Below are positions 33,244 to 46,318 of a stretch of DNA of 64,000 bases, in pieces. Numbering within the stretch: position 1 is the first letter of the stretch; each line of letters starts with the position of its first letter. The DNA comes from Isoetes taiwanensis. Its lineage: Eukaryota; Streptophyta; Lycopodiopsida; Isoetales; Isoetaceae. Below the pieces are notes generated by a model. It had not been told where the DNA came from. It was given only the letters and a program-made list of their open reading frames with translations, and searched no databases. The position numbers and the translations under genes were made by a program. The stretch spans positions 1,582,001-1,646,000 of the forward strand of contig JAJEKV010000073.1 of assembly GCA_021234155.1 (NCBI GenBank). The letters are read 5' to 3'.

Positions 33244-33570
33244 GTGGTTTGTAAAATTTATGAGGAAAACAAGTAACCCAATTCTTTGTGTGTGATGTGT
33301 AATTCTATTCAAGCAATGAATTCAGAAATTTTTTTGTCCCATTTTCAGTCCGAGTCCCAAAATTCAAGATTTGTCCCACTTTAATTAAATACGACTTTTC
33401 AGCTACCAGTGAAGCATTTGTACTTATCAACGAGTGTTTTTATGCCATTCTTTAGCCAAGACACAAATGAATCATGTTTTTCCAAATAAAATATAAGACC
33501 TTCTCCAGTTCAACTACAATACCCGAGCTTCTTATTGCTTTCTATTTAGACCCTTAAAGTTTACCTATGT

Positions 33571-35481
33571 TTTTTTTTTATGAACGTGGACCTTTATTAC
33601 TCAAAAGAATACAAAGAGTACATGGGGGACTCAAAACCCAGTGGAGAAGATATCCACTAGAGCAACGCTACCCACCACATACATAACATAGAAAAGCAAA
33701 GAACACAGATCACCATGAGCACAACTGTTTGCTATGAGTAGGTGTGAATCTGAAGATATTGCTCCACACTTTTGATGTCATCCTTTAAGGAAGAACACTT
33801 GTACGCCTTCACAATGCGACTACGGGCATCGCTAAGCACTTGCGTATCTGAAAAAAGCTGTCCCTTGAAGATGAGGAGATTTCGTCTCTTCCAGATGGAC
33901 CAAAAGATCTAAGCAGATGCTAAGTGGAAAGCCCTCTTTGTCAACTTATCCCAAGAACTAGGATAGACTGACAATAGGACCTGCTGACTATTCAAGTCAC
34001 AATGGAAAAGACTCAGAAGCCACTGCCAAGCAAGTCGAACATGGTGACACAAGAAAAAGCAGTGCTCAATTGTCTCATCCCTCTGCGTGCAAAGAGGGCA
34101 GATCACAGAGACTTCTGGACGAAATCGATGAAGTGTTTACCCGCATGCATCTATGAGTGATCTGCCACCATAAAATGGATAGCTTAGGATGAAGCAATTT
34201 ATCCCATACCCATCGCCCGACTGCTTTACGATGAGGCTCAGGGATAACTAAAGGCCACTTTGGCGATGGAGGCAACACCTCAGGATGAAGCAGGACCACA
34301 TACATCGAGTGCACCAGGTGCTCCTCCTTAACACTGCCATGAACCACCCAGAGCTGGGGAGCCACGTCTTGTGGGTGTGGAGGAAGTGTAGCAGCTACTT
34401 TTTCCCAAATGCCCCGGTCCCAACGAAGGAGAAGGAACTTCAATTTGAACTCATTCCACGTCAACAATCTTGTCTCATTATACCATGCAGATACCGTGAG
34501 CACACCTGCTGCTCGCCACCGACGTTGCGTCAATGGATGGACAGAAGAGACCAGGGGACAATCTGCCTGACCGTCACCCAAAGGGATCCACCAACAACTG
34601 GCTGTAGGATCTGTGTGGGCCATTGGATGGAACTGAAACAAAGTGCGCACAGTCTCCCAAGCAGCTAGCAACCCCTTGAGGAAAGGAGATGCATTAGGAT
34701 ATGGAGAAAGTGGATAGAATAATGCCCATGAGAGGAGAGGCTTAATGGATGGAGAGCCAAAGGAAATTCACATCTGTAAAGACTGGTGAATGAGACGCAG
34801 ACCTGGAGAATTATCAGCATTATTGAGAATCCGCCATATGAACTTAGAAATTAGCACCTTGCTCTGGAGAAGAAAGTGAATCATCCCCAGCCCCCCACAA
34901 AGTTTAGGCATAATGCACTTCTCCCAACTAACTTTAACATCAGCTCCTTCTTCAGTGCCACCCCAGATGAAGTTCCTGACAGTACGAACAATAAGCTGCA
35001 TCTTTGTCTGCGGTGCCAGCAACATGGATGCCATGTAGACATGTCTACCACTCAGAACTGACTTTGCCACAGTTACACGACCAGCCATGGATAAATTAGC
35101 CGTGGACCACCAGAACAAATGCCTTTCCAGCCCCTTAATAATGACATCCCACGCGTCTCCATATGAGAGGTGTATACCAACTGGAATGCCTAGAAGCTTA
35201 GTTGCCTTCCCATTAGGAAGAACCTTCCATGGAAATGCAACGACAGAAGACGACACTGGAGAGTCTAGGGCCCAAAGGGCAGTACACTTTTGCCACCCCA
35301 CAAAGATACCAGAAGCCAAAGAGAAACTGTCCAATAAGGAAATGGCATTCTGCAAATTCTGCTCATCAGCCATTAAGAACAAGAAAGTGTCATCTGCATA
35401 CTGATTACAGATCTCTTGTGAACCATTATTCATGGGAAGACCATGCAGGATGCCTTCCTGCACTGCAACAATTGTCTTCAT
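33571..35481 (-). mobile_element. 5'-truncated L1-type LINE
   Basis: On the - strand the reverse transcriptase starts inside its palm. It shows QYADDTFLFL (catalytic YADD), SGIFVGWQKC, KLLGIPVGIHLSYGDAWDVI, SMAGRVTVAKSVLSGRHVYM, FIWGG and GGLGMIHF. A frame change near 34.7 kb is followed by ILWWQITHRCMRVN and a zf-RVT knuckle CPLCTQRDETIEHCFFLCHH. A short A run (T at 33571-33580) ends the 3' side. ORF1, the endonuclease and the RT fingers are missing, the usual result of incomplete target-primed reverse transcription. No target-site duplication was recognised. Confidence 0.85.
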
Positions 35482-37185
35482 ATCATTCGCTTGCTTGTTT
35501 CCGAGAAAAAGCTATCAATTTCTTCTACATCCTTCTACCTATGTAACATAACTATTCTAGACATATCGGTGTTTTTTATTTATCTAAAGATCTTATTCCT
35601 TTGCAGTTCCTTGTTTTATAGTAAGACTCTACTTATGTTCTAACTATGCCTCTCCGAGAGAGTGAAAGCATGCGTCATCCTTTGCCTTCATTCCTCTAGT
35701 TTGAGCACAGGAACTACCCTTGAAGTAACAAATGCTTAAGGAATTCTTTGTGCGTTCCTATCCGTCATGCATGGTGTATTGAAAAGCTGCTTCTTCATTC
35801 AACTCCTTGAAGATGATGGATCTAGGTGGAACAAATCTGTGGGGCAATTTATTGACTTGTTTTACATCCTTCTATGTGTTTTAAATGCAGATACAGTTCT
35901 ATAGATACCTAAGACTCTGCGTGTGTACTAACTATGCCTCTCTGGAAGTGTGAAACACTTGAGGAAACGCTTAAGGAAGTAATCCTTTGCTCATGTCTTA
36001 AGAAAAAGCTTCTTCATTCATCTTTCATTTGCAGGTGGTGGATCCAGGTGGAACAAATCCAGAGGGCAAAATGGTGAATGACTTGTGCTTTTTTGATGAG
36101 AGTGCCTATGACATGCCTTTGCCATGGATTTAGTTTTATGATGGATTTTGTACTTTAGGCACCTATTACTGCTTTTTTCAAAATCAACATTGCTCAAATT
36201 TAAATGAAGGGATGAATTAGCTGGGTAGGGAATCAAGCTAATGCCTGTAGAATGATTGAATCACTGAAATAAATTCAAATAATCCAGTTCAATGCCATCA
36301 AAGGGATTAGATTGGTTCTGCATTAAAGGAATTAGATTGGTTCTGCTATAAAGGGATTGGATTGGTTCTTCATAGTATAGATGAAATGAATTCATGGACA
36401 CCAGTTCAATGTTATTTATGGGATTTGGCTTTCTCAAGGTTCGATTCCTTGGTCCCATAGAATAATTAATTGTCTGAAAGCATACATATTCACATGCTTA
36501 CCACTATAGTATGTCATATGTACAAACAATACGTATAAACCACTACATTGTATATCATATGTACAAACCATGCCTATGAAACACTATTGTACAATGTCAC
36601 CACCATTGTAAAGCAAAGAAGATAGATGTGGTAAAATATTGCGTCACAAAGCATGTCGTACTAAGCAATATTATACATCAAATACTTAAAGTAGGAATAG
36701 GGATCATCTAGACTTAGCATGTTAGAAAGCAATATTATACATCATATACTTAAAGTAGGAATAAATATTAGCTAGATTTAGCATGTTAGAAAGCTATATT
36801 CGTTTATCATACTATCAAATTGTATTAATCAACCATATTGCATAAGCATACACACTTATTGTGGTACAAAATAATGTTTGTTTCTCACACTATTAGATCA
36901 TAGTAATGAACTATACTGTATAACCACGTATGGTTTGTAAACTTTTTGGCCCACAAACTGATATCGGTTTAAATGTATGGCTTTCACCAACAAACTATGG
37001 TTAAAAAGCCATACTGATTCAATTTTGGGCGCCTTGTGATACCCCACAAATGAGGATCGCTATCTACGGTCTAGATCGAGAAACAAATGTCAAATATGCC
37101 CATCCTACGTCTCTCAATGCCCAGAGTCACCCTCCCGTGTGAATAAGCACCCAGGGGGATTCTAATTAAAAGTGTTGGATGTAGT
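35482..37185. other. No recognised gene; two short tandem repeats
   Basis: About 25-bp units with GATTAGATTGGTTCTG at 36300-36370, and a 64-bp unit with AAGCAATATTATACATC at 36663-36795. Confidence 0.6.
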
Positions 37186-37573
37186 GTGTTGTGTTATTTT
37201 GCTACATATTCTAAACGAGGTGCACCCTGGACTACCACAGTCGTCGGATTCGTCGATCCTACGATCCAGATCGTATGTTGGGGCCTGTGAGCACCTCTCG
37301 TTTCGCTTATAGTCATTTATGATTGGAGGCACCTATGATTTTGAAATATGAAATACGATTTCTAAGGTATTGCGGGAATATCGAGCCTCTATACGGCTTT
37401 GCCTAAGATTTTAGAATATGAAATACGGGGGGCTCGAACCTCTACCAAAATAACTCAAAGCCCTAATAAGAATACTTTAACCAATATACACAGTGAGCTA
37501 ATGTGATTATTTTTTTATCTTGAATCTATGTTTTTTTTGTATGACAACCCGTTAAATTGTTCTAGGGATATAT

Positions 37574-38459
37574 GGGCATAAAATTGATACTGGGTAGCAG
37601 AAATCACCGTCCGGACGTCGCTTAAAGTGCTTAAACGCAGCGATTTTTCAGCACATAATAAGCATTTAACGTGCGGTGCAAGCACCTGATGAAATATTTT
37701 TTGGTTGATTCACAATAATTCTTCACGAAAGTGACTCAAATTTGATCTCCTAGTACGTTTTTGCATCTCCAATCTAATGGAAGAGACGGCATTAGATTTT
37801 ATGAAGCCATTTGTGAGATATAAGCTTTTCCCTTATAGATACCAGAAATCGTTTTTTAGCTTTTTTCACTATCAGTCCTCTATGGAATGATCTGAAACTT
37901 GACCTCCAAAGACGTTTTTGCATTACGAATCCAATGGAACAGACGGCATCAAATTCTGTATTGTAGTTTGTAAGATATTAGGCTTTTACGGTAAAATATC
38001 AGAAATCGTTTTTTGGCCTCTTGCGGTGAAAATACTAAATGGATTTACTTGAAACTTGGTGTCCTAGAACGTTTTTGTACTACGAATCCATAGGAACTGA
38101 CGGCAATCCATTTCGTCAAGTAGTTTATGAGATATTGGCTTCTACTCTATGGCAACCTTGATCGAATTTTTCATGATTGTGCTCAAAATATGCACAGGTA
38201 GAAGCTGCAATTTCATAAGGATCCTTAGTTTTGGATGTCGATTCCAATGAGCCATAACTTGCTGTATTTGGTGAAGTAGATCAAATGCCACAAATGGAGT
38301 GCCGCTGCTGTTACGAAGCATCGGGCTCATATCATGAAATTTTAGCCGTTGATTGATTTTGACGGTCCTAATGGTCCAGGTCTTCTCATAGTGTCCATTT
38401 ATTTTCGTGCTTAATATGTGCTTCGCCAAAAAGTGTACCCCACTAGCAATTTTGTACCC
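37574..38459. mobile_element. 886-bp TIR element with internal 150-bp repeats
   Basis: Ends are GGGCATAAAATTG and CAATTTTGTACCC (rc GGGTACAAAATTG): 13-bp terminal inverted repeats with two mismatches. Flanking ATAT is duplicated, and removing one copy restores the uninterrupted repeat (GGGATATATGGTCTATGG). Inside are about three diverged units of roughly 150 bp, each with ACGTTTTTG, GAATCCAATGGAA-like and ACGGCA words. No transposase. The superfamily is unclear. Confidence 0.65.
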
Positions 38460-38829
38460 ATATGGTCTATGGTTTCAGGAATTGTTTTTTTTTTTACATC
38501 CATATCAAATCCCCCTAGAACCCCCTGTTATTTTGCTACATATTCTAAACGAGGTGCACCCTGGACTACCACAATCGTCGGATTCGTCGATCCTACAACC
38601 CAGCTCGTATGTTGGGGCCTGTGAGCACCTCTCGTTTCGCTTATAGTCATTTACAATTGGAGGCACCTATGATTTTGAAATATAAAATACGATTTCACCT
38701 AAGGTATTGAGTGAATATCAAACCTCTATACGGCTTTGCCTAAGATTTTAGAATATAAAACACGGGGGCTCGAATCTCTACCAAAATAACTCAATGTCCT
38801 AATAAGACTACTTTAACCAATATACCCAG

Positions 38830-39434
38830 CATTGAATAATTTAAGGGCTAAACTTAGCTATTTGGCGATTTTTGAGCACATTTTCAAAAAAAGTTGGCTA
38901 AAGTAAATGGAAAAAATTGGAAAAAAAATTATAATTTTAGCTTAACTTTTTTCGGGACTGCACCAATCCTGAAGCTCTTTAGCCAAATGCTAGAAAGTAA
39001 GAGAGTGAAAGTTTGTATTGTTTAGCTAAACCATAGAAACTTTTAGAATGAATTTCGGGCTAGTTTAGCTAACATCATTCTAGTTTATATGAAATATATG
39101 ATTAGTAATTTAGTTTCTAGCATTATGAATTAATTTGAGTCCTAGACTTTGCTAGTTAGCATTATTTTAAAATGTTTTCGCAAATAAAATGACTAAAATA
39201 AATCAAAATAATTGAAAAAAAGTATAGTAATTTGGCTCAATAATTTTTTTTTGGCCATAACATAGAAATCTTTGGGATAATATTTGGGTTAGTTTAGCTA
39301 AATGCTAGAAAGTATGAGAGGAAAAATGTGTAGTGTTTAGCTAAACCACAGAAAGTTTTAGAATTAATATCGAGCAAGTTTAGCTAAAGTCATTCTAGCT
39401 AATAAAAAATATGCAATTAGTAATTTATTCCCTG
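38830..39434. mobile_element. 605-bp hAT-like non-autonomous element
   Basis: Perfect 8-bp target duplication ATACCCAG (38822-38829 and 39435-39442). Ends are CATTGAATAATTTA and (rc of the right end) CAGGGAATAAATTA, 11 of 14 matching. An 8-bp duplication with CAGGG-type ends fits hAT. The interior holds two related halves built on TAGCTAAATGCTAGAAAGTA-like sequence. No coding capacity. Confidence 0.75.
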
Positions 39435-39464
39435 ATACCCAGTGAGCTAATGTGATTATTTTTT

Positions 39465-39650
39465 GGGTTGCCCCTAGGGGGGCAAACCCTTGTTTATGTG
39501 GGCTTTTGGCATATCCTAGGTATATGCTAGAATATCCCTAGGATATCTTTGGTTTGCTACTAAAAACTTAGGATTGGTTTGTAAATGCTAGGTCACTTAC
39601 ATTTGGTGGGTAGCCACTCAAAACCAAAGCTAACAGGAGAGGTCCGAGCG
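39465..39650 (+). repeat. Dispersed CCCCTAGGGG-hairpin repeat, copy C
   Basis: GGGTTGCCCCTAGGGGGGCA, then CTTGTTTATGTGGG and the ATATCCCTAGGATAT block, as in copy A. It lies about 130 bp upstream of an SNM1-like exon. Confidence 0.75.
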
Positions 39651-39782
39651 ATTTGGTTTTTTTTTTTTGCGAGAGGCGAGAGCATACGCGCGCTATTAGC
39701 TTGTGATAAGAGCTGGAGTTAGGCTCAAGGGTTGGAAATTGAAGGTTGCAGGCCCCGCAACCATCCAAACAATCCGGTAGAG

Positions 39783-40368
39783 ATGAAGTCAAGGTTGTTC
39801 GCAGTGGATGAGTGGGCTGTAAGAGGGCTGCTTATTTCCTAACCCACATGCATTACGATCACACACAGGGCCTCTCCTCAAGCTGGTCGAGAGGCCCTCT
39901 CTATTGCTCTCACCAATCTGCTACCCCTTTGCTTGCTAAATTTGAGGATTTTGATCCCTCATTTCTCGCGTGTTGGATTTGGCACAACCCACTTTGGTAT
40001 GCGGGATCAACTGGCATCTCCATGGAAGTCACCGCTCGACGGATGCGGATCATTGCCCAGTAACCGTCTTCTTTGCATTTTAAATTCAAGAAAGTAAGTA
40101 TTGTTTCTACTCTCTGTAATTCTTAAATTAGATTGGAGTTGAATGAGATTCGTGAAAAATTCTTGAGGTAAAAAAAGGAGTAACTGCTATTGCAATTGCA
40201 CCTTGCGTTGTAATTTCAAGGACATATTTCTGAACGGTTCAATGGAAATTATTCTCTTTACTCACCCTTCTGGAGTTCTCAAATCTGAATGTTTGTAGCC
40301 TTCTGTTTTACTAAATGAAATGGACATGTGAAAAAACTTAATGTATTGTTTTAGATTGAAGTTGAATA
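39783..40368 (+). pseudogene. SNM1/Apollo (DCLRE1)-like nuclease, first exon fragment with intron 1
   Basis: FAVDEW, then after a frameshift AAYFLTHMHYDHTQGLSSSW and SRGPLYCSHQSATPLLAKFE, the metallo-beta-lactamase core of SNM1/Apollo 5'-exonucleases. HMHYDH is the metal-binding H-x-H-x-D-H motif. These enzymes process DNA crosslinks and telomere ends. A second frameshift follows DPSF, the downstream TALDADHCPG block is garbled, and no later exons follow. From 39900 to 40368 the sequence matches 46813-47279. The donor GTAAGT is kept. A fragment left by duplication or capture. Confidence 0.75.
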
Positions 40369-40492
40369 TAAATTGCATACTTGTTCAATCAAACACTTTG
40401 CTTTTAGGGAAGGGATTCATGAATGTGCTGTTGCTTTTGAAATTTGCAGCTTTCAACTATGAATTCCATTCATGAATATGAAACGATTTTAG

Positions 40493-43400
40493 GTTGAGGA
40501 AAAGAAATTCAGCAGAAATAAAGGCTGCCATGGCCACCAGGAGAGACAGACGCTATCAGGTATGTGAACTTGCATCGTCCTTGTAGCATCAGTCTCATTA
40601 TTCCATACGATCTCGCAGCTACCGGTATTCTCCGACAATGGTGTTGAACATTACTTCCACAATTAGTCGCGCATAGCCAGAATGAAGCAAGTACGTGGTT
40701 TGAGTTGGTATTATTGTTTTCCTACTATTTTATTCAACTTACCCAAATGTGCAGGTTCGAGCCCAGGAAGCACAATTGAGCCACCGTCATCTACACACAT
40801 TTCGGGCTAGGAGGACGGCAAAAGGGAAAAAAATTCTTGCCTCTATGAAGGTTCATCCCTAGTAACTGTTGTCGTTGTAGACATTTTGCATGCTTGCAGT
40901 TGATGATTGTCAGAAATGTTTTTATTTATTTTTATGGTATACACATGGACAGAATGCATGGGAAGAAAATAGGAAAAAGCAACTCTCGCTTCTGCATCTT
41001 CAATATGACCAGGCAGTCGGGAAGATTGGACAAAGTCATGCATGTGCTCAGGCTTTTGAGTATAACAAGGTAAGATGTATAGAATAGAATAGAATAGAAT
41101 ACATTATTGTCCCTTGTGCCCTGAGGCTTCTGGACTTGTGTAGCATGGGCGAGCTCCCTGATGGGGGCTACTAGCTCCCTTATTTGTTTTTGTTGTAGCC
41201 TTTTTTCGAAGGCTCACTTTTTCCTATTAATGCCAGCACCTGCTTTTTGTTCGGCGTCTAGGCGATGCGGTGTCGTCTATATCAAATGACTTTAAAAGTT
41301 GTACATTTGGTGGGCATCTATGATTTGCCTCTTGAGCAACTCATATCATAAGCCCTTTTTGTTCGTGTGTTTCCCGATGCCTGTCCAGCATCTCTCTTAT
41401 TGCGTCTGCCAGATCTCTCATTGTTTCTGTCCTTGCCATTATGGCATGTACCGGTTGTCCCCATCTTACTCTCCGTACTTTTTCCACGATGTCTATGTAT
41501 GTTGGACAGCCATTGAGCATGTGGTTTTCGTCCTCTACTTCCATTACATCACGGACTCTACATAGTACGTCTGTTTGTCTATTTTCCTCCACTGTCCTTT
41601 TCAATTCTCGGATCATGGCACCCCATCACGAACTTTGCTAAGGTATCTCTCTTCTGTTTCCCTAGCGTGTTATCTTGGTACATTTGTTGTCCTATCATCC
41701 GCTCTGGATTGAATATTGACATGAGCCAAAGTGTTTTAGGTCCTGTGTGTTTCTGTAACCATGCCCGCGTAGCTTTACCTGCCCATTCCTCATTCCATTG
41801 TCCTTCATTGATCAGTTCACTTCAGATTCATCCCCATTTCTCTTGTCCATATCGCTACATCTCTAAACTACCCATTGCTTGTGGTGATGTGTGCCCTTCT
41901 TGACTTCGTTGATTGCGATGCTTGCTAACTTCTCGACTTCCTACACGCATTATTTCTTATGATGTATCGATGGTCCTTTCCCATGCTCTCACTTCCATGG
42001 GTTTACGTCTGTTTTCATACACCATAATTGTCAATGGCGTGTTTGCTCTCGGTTTGAATTCTGTTTATGCGGTTTGCGAAAATACCTTCTTGTTTTTCCC
42101 ACTTCTTGTCTGTTAACCCCGGTCCCCAAGCTTCTGCCCCGTACAACTGCGTTGTGACGACTACCGTACTGAATAGGTAGCATTTGATTTCCCAATCTAT
42201 TATTCTGTTTCTATTGCAGAAGTTTTTCATGTTGTAATAGCTTCCTATGGCTGCTTGGAATCTAGCATCCGCCCCTTTTGCCCATTTCCCTGTGCCATGC
42301 GTATCATATCCTAGGTATTTGTACTCTGTTGCTTCTTCTAGTTCTGTCCCTAGATATTTGAACGGTTTGTGACTGTTCCTGTTACCAAAAAAGACTATTT
42401 TGGTTTTTGTGAGATTCACTGTTAGCCCTGTCTTTTCACAGAAGATCTCCAGTAGTTTCAACAACCTATGCATTCCCTTGTTTTTGGTGGCCATCATACC
42501 CAAGTCATCAGCATATAACATGATCGGTACCTTGGTTCCCACAAGTGTAGGGGCGTCCACATCCCCTTGCTGTTCTGCTATAAAATCTTGTAGGGCATCT
42601 ATATATATTCCAAACAATGTTGGTGATAAAGGGCATCCCTGTTTGACTCCTGTGTCGCAGTTTATCGCCTGTCCCTCTTCTTCTATCTTTGCATATACTT
42701 TATAGTACAATCTCGCAATTGCCCCTACCATGTCTCGGTGCACTGCATGTCTATGAGCCTCTGTATGAGCTTTTCCCTTGATACAGTGTCAAAAGCTTTT
42801 TACAAGTCTACAAAACAACATATCACTTTCTTTCCGTGGCCCTTATTGTGCTCTATTAGTATCCGGAGAGTTACTAGATGGTCTGTTGTTGAGTGTGTTA
42901 CAGTGCGAAGCACCTTGCCCCCTGTGCTCTCAGATTCCCTTCCTCGCCCATTGCTTTAATTTATTGTCTAAAACCTTTCGGGTACCACTTTTGCGAAAAT
43001 GGAGCTTACCATTATTGTTCGTAGTTTCGGGTTCTGTTTACTCCCCTTGTGCAGGGGTATGACCCTGTTGTATGCCCATCTGTCTGGGAGCCCTGTGTGT
43101 ATTATCCCATTGAATATCTTTGTCACCTGTTTTACTAAAATGGTATCTGCACATTTTAGTACTTCCATAGATAATCCAGGTATAGGTGCGGGGCCTTGTT
43201 GTTGGCCATCCCATTTAATGCTTTCATCACTTCCTGTACATTGAAACACGGTCGATCTATCATTTGTAGTTCAGGTATTGGTGCTGGTGATGCCCCTGTC
43301 TTATATAATTTTTCAAGGTATTTCTCCCAACCGGCTGCTCCAATGCTGCCTCGTGTGCCTTCACCTCCCTTAGTCCCTTGCTTCTTTTCTTTAAATCCGC

Positions 43401-46120
43401 CCCAGAACTTGCGGGGGTGTTTTTTGATTAGCTTGGCCAGTCCCCATTGGTGTTGCATCAGGTTCTTATTCCTCTTTGCTTTCAGTAGCCTCATGTATAT
43501 ACAACTTAAAAGAAGAAAGCTGCAATCTGCTGTTATTTTATAGATCCTGTCATGCTATGTGAAAGTTGCTTCTTAGCTTGTTCTGCCTACTGCCATAAAG
43601 CTTTCAACATGCATGCCTGAAAAATCTTGTATTTTGTAAATTCCATACTAGTTCCTGTTATTATATATTGGTAGGCAGTATTTGTATTCAAAAAATTGGA
43701 TAAAAAGGCTTCATGTACAAGTTCATTAGTATGATGCTTAAGGATGCAAAGCATGAAAGCATAATGAAAACAGAATCTCTCCTTTGGCACAGAGGTTATA
43801 GAATTTGAATTATTTCCACAAGTAACGACTTATCTTACTGGGGAAATGAAGGAAATTAAACATTGATTTTCAGAAATCAGGGCCAAAGCTAGCTCCAAGT
43901 CAGTTTGGAGCAGTCATACACCAGCGTTATAAAGAGGCAATGAAGCAGGTATCATTGTTCCAATAAGGTTATTATGAAGCAAATAAAAGTTCTAGATGTT
44001 TTTAAGCTTAACTCTTCATTAATCAGAACTTAGTTGTATTTCTGCCATTTGAGTAATTCTCTGGTCTGACATAGAAATCTGATATTGATTCGCATATTAG
44101 AGGTATCCCAAATTTCAAAGCCGCATTGCAGGATCCTAACCCTTTGTAAGGTTATATTGATATGTGCTTAATAAGTTGATAGTTGCTTAGACGTTTTTTA
44201 GAAACATCACATCCATGGTCTTCACTGTTTTCCATGTTGAAAGCATGTATTAACAAAAGACCTGTATTTCCGTATTGTATGTTGAGGCTTGTAAACTCTA
44301 ATGGAGGATTTCCATGCTCCAATATTTACTGAATAAAACTTGCATTGGATGATCTTACAAGTGTTGAGGAGGAGTGCTTTTTGCAATCCATTGTTGAAGA
44401 CGAGTGCGAATTTGTCATATTTATGCATTTCACATCACGAGTCTCCATTTCTATGAACTTACCCAAATGCATGTAACACTGTCGCCAGTAATATTAATGC
44501 CACGAAAATGGGCAACCTAAATAGGTATGCATTCGTCTCATTGTATCATAGTGTTCTAATACCCAATGGATGTGGATCCACATGCTGTGCTCTGGCTAAA
44601 TTCAACTTAGGTATCAATAATTGGAGTGCTGCACCTTTGAACTTTATTTCATTGCACCCTGATCTATCCCCATTTATTGCATGGAGATATTAAGGCCCAA
44701 AATGCTTATGCTATAGGTAAAAGAACTGGAAGTCCTTTGCATGTGCCAATTAAAGAAATCCTTGGTTGCAAACCAGTGAAGATGCCATAAATAAGATAGT
44801 CCTTAACTGCTAAGGGCTCTGGAGTCTTATTTTTCTTTTATGGTAATTCAGCCAGTTACATCTGGCTTTATTCAAAATGAGGTTTTAATTTCATGGCTGC
44901 ATAAATGTCAAGTGCTTTATGGTGGAAAAATCTAAAATTCGATTATTTCAAACTTAGCATGATGTAAGGGAGCATAGGCTTCTTCAAGAGGAGACATTTT
45001 AGTCCCTTTCTAACCACTTGGTCTTTACGCGATGGTGTTAAAGGAGTATATACAAAGGGAGAAGATGAAAGAACATAACAATATAGCCTGCAGAAGAAGG
45101 AAAACAAAAGAAAATGTGGCTCATACTGAAAGATGCTTCGCAAGATTAGTAGCAAATAATATGGTGCACTCCCATTCAACAACGAAGATTCCAGGTGGAA
45201 TTTCACTGTATGATCAATTGTCAATCTTAAGCTTGCATGTAGGTGTTTTCCCGTGCTTGCAAAAGTTTTTTCTGCTCAATATTAGGAATATTGAAGGCAT
45301 AAGCTGATCAAGCACCATATTTATGTTTGCACTGTTTTTCTGTGGCATGTTCTTGAAATTGATAAAGATGATAATAAATTCTCATATTCCTGAATTGGAT
45401 AACATGTTTTTGTCTCTTTCTTTATAGATTTCCATATCTTTATAGATCTGGCCTTCTATTGCTTTGCAGCTGTCAATAGACCTCCCTCATCTTTGCAACC
45501 AAGTGAATACAACGAAACATTTCTTCATGCTCAGACTCAGCAGCCATCAAACAATGAAGAACTCGATGCTTGGAAAGCTGCTGAACTACAGAGGAAAAGC
45601 CTAGACCATAACAAGGTAGTAAAGATTGAGATCAGGAGCGCCATGGAGAAGCGTGCAGCCCTTAGAGGCCAAGCTGCTATATCACATATGCTGATTAATA
45701 AGGTATGCCATCCTCCTCTACCATTGCAAGTTCACTGTTTATATCCACTCCCAAGTCCACAAGGATAAGGATTTTTGACATTCATTTGTAGAAGAAAAAG
45801 ATATATGAACTGAGATTGAGAAACTCAAGTTGTGTAATTTATTAAAGGAATGGACCATCCATGCTCGCTAAGGCCTGTTGAGTGTATTTGAGATATCAGC
45901 TTATTGTCTTTTTCGTTTATTTTGTTCTCTTTTTAACGGCACATTTTGTTTTCAGAAAATTGAGAAGCTTGAGAAGAAGCTGGAGATGTTAACGAAGGGC
46001 GGAAGAGGAAACCTGGACATAAGCAGTGCTCCAAAAGCGAGATATATGGTCAAATTGAGGAAAGAAGGAAATGAAGGTCAAGCGCTTCAATCTATGAATA
46101 GGGGAGGGTCCCCTACTTAA
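40493..46120 (+). CDS. Coiled-coil gene resembling the N-terminus of centriolar CEP295
   Basis: Exons with GT..AG borders: 40493-40559 (ATG 40530), 40755-40850, 40953-41069, 43874-43948, 44075-44145, 45470-45702 and 45956-46120 (stop TAA). The first four join in phase. Protein: MATRRDRRYQ-VRAQEAQLSHRHLH, FRARRTAKGKKILASMK, NAWEENRKKQLSLLHLQYDQ, IHQRYKEAMKQ, then KIEKLEKKLEMLTKGG near the end. The spacing of R-x-Q-E, a 'W-E-E/Q-L-x-x-L' helix and the following H-stretch recalls CEP295, needed to convert centrioles to centrosomes; plants with flagellated sperm need centriole proteins. The family call is tentative. At least one exon between 44145 and 45470 is missing from my model, as phases do not match. 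Intron 3 holds a LINE. Confidence 0.5.
41073..43500 (-). mobile_element. Non-L1 LINE with an ATTCT-repeat tail, in an intron
   Basis: On the - strand: GWEKYLEKLYKTG and NGMANNKAP, the RT block VIPLHKGSKQNPKLRTIMVS, VKQGCPLSPTLFGIYIDALQ, the catalytic MLYADDLGMMA, LTVNLTKTKIVFFG and KYLGYDTHGTGKW, then a C-terminal region ending near 41341. Small frame breaks lie at about 43.2 and 42.75 kb. The 5' part (endonuclease) is missing. The 3' end is four copies of ATTCT (41073-41100) instead of poly-A. It lies about 4 bp beyond the start of intron 3 of the CEP295-like gene, opposite in orientation. Confidence 0.8.
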
Positions 46121-46318
46121 AGGGAACAAACTTTTTTGAAATGAGTTCATAATGATATAGCACCGAACACCACTCTTAAAACAAATTGCAAGTTGCAAGC
46201 ATTATGTTTCGGCAAATTGGAAGTTTGCTATGAAGATTTTATGTTGTATGCTTAGCTTGATCACCAAAAGCCCCCTCCAATGGCATCGAATGCTCACACT
46301 ACCTTCATGCCCATAGGT

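Larger units (their letters stand above)
37189..39464 (-). repeat. tRNA-box repeat interrupted by two nested DNA elements
   Basis: Segments 37189-37573, 38460-38829 and 39435-39464 join into continuous repeat sequence of the 440-bp family once the insertions at 37574-38459 and 38830-39434 are removed. The repeat is cut off on the right by dispersed repeat copy C. The - strand keeps the GGTTCGAGCC box. Confidence 0.8.

Noticed and set aside
41340-42120. + strand genes opposite the LINE
   Set aside because: Open frames there are the reverse of the reverse-transcriptase coding region.
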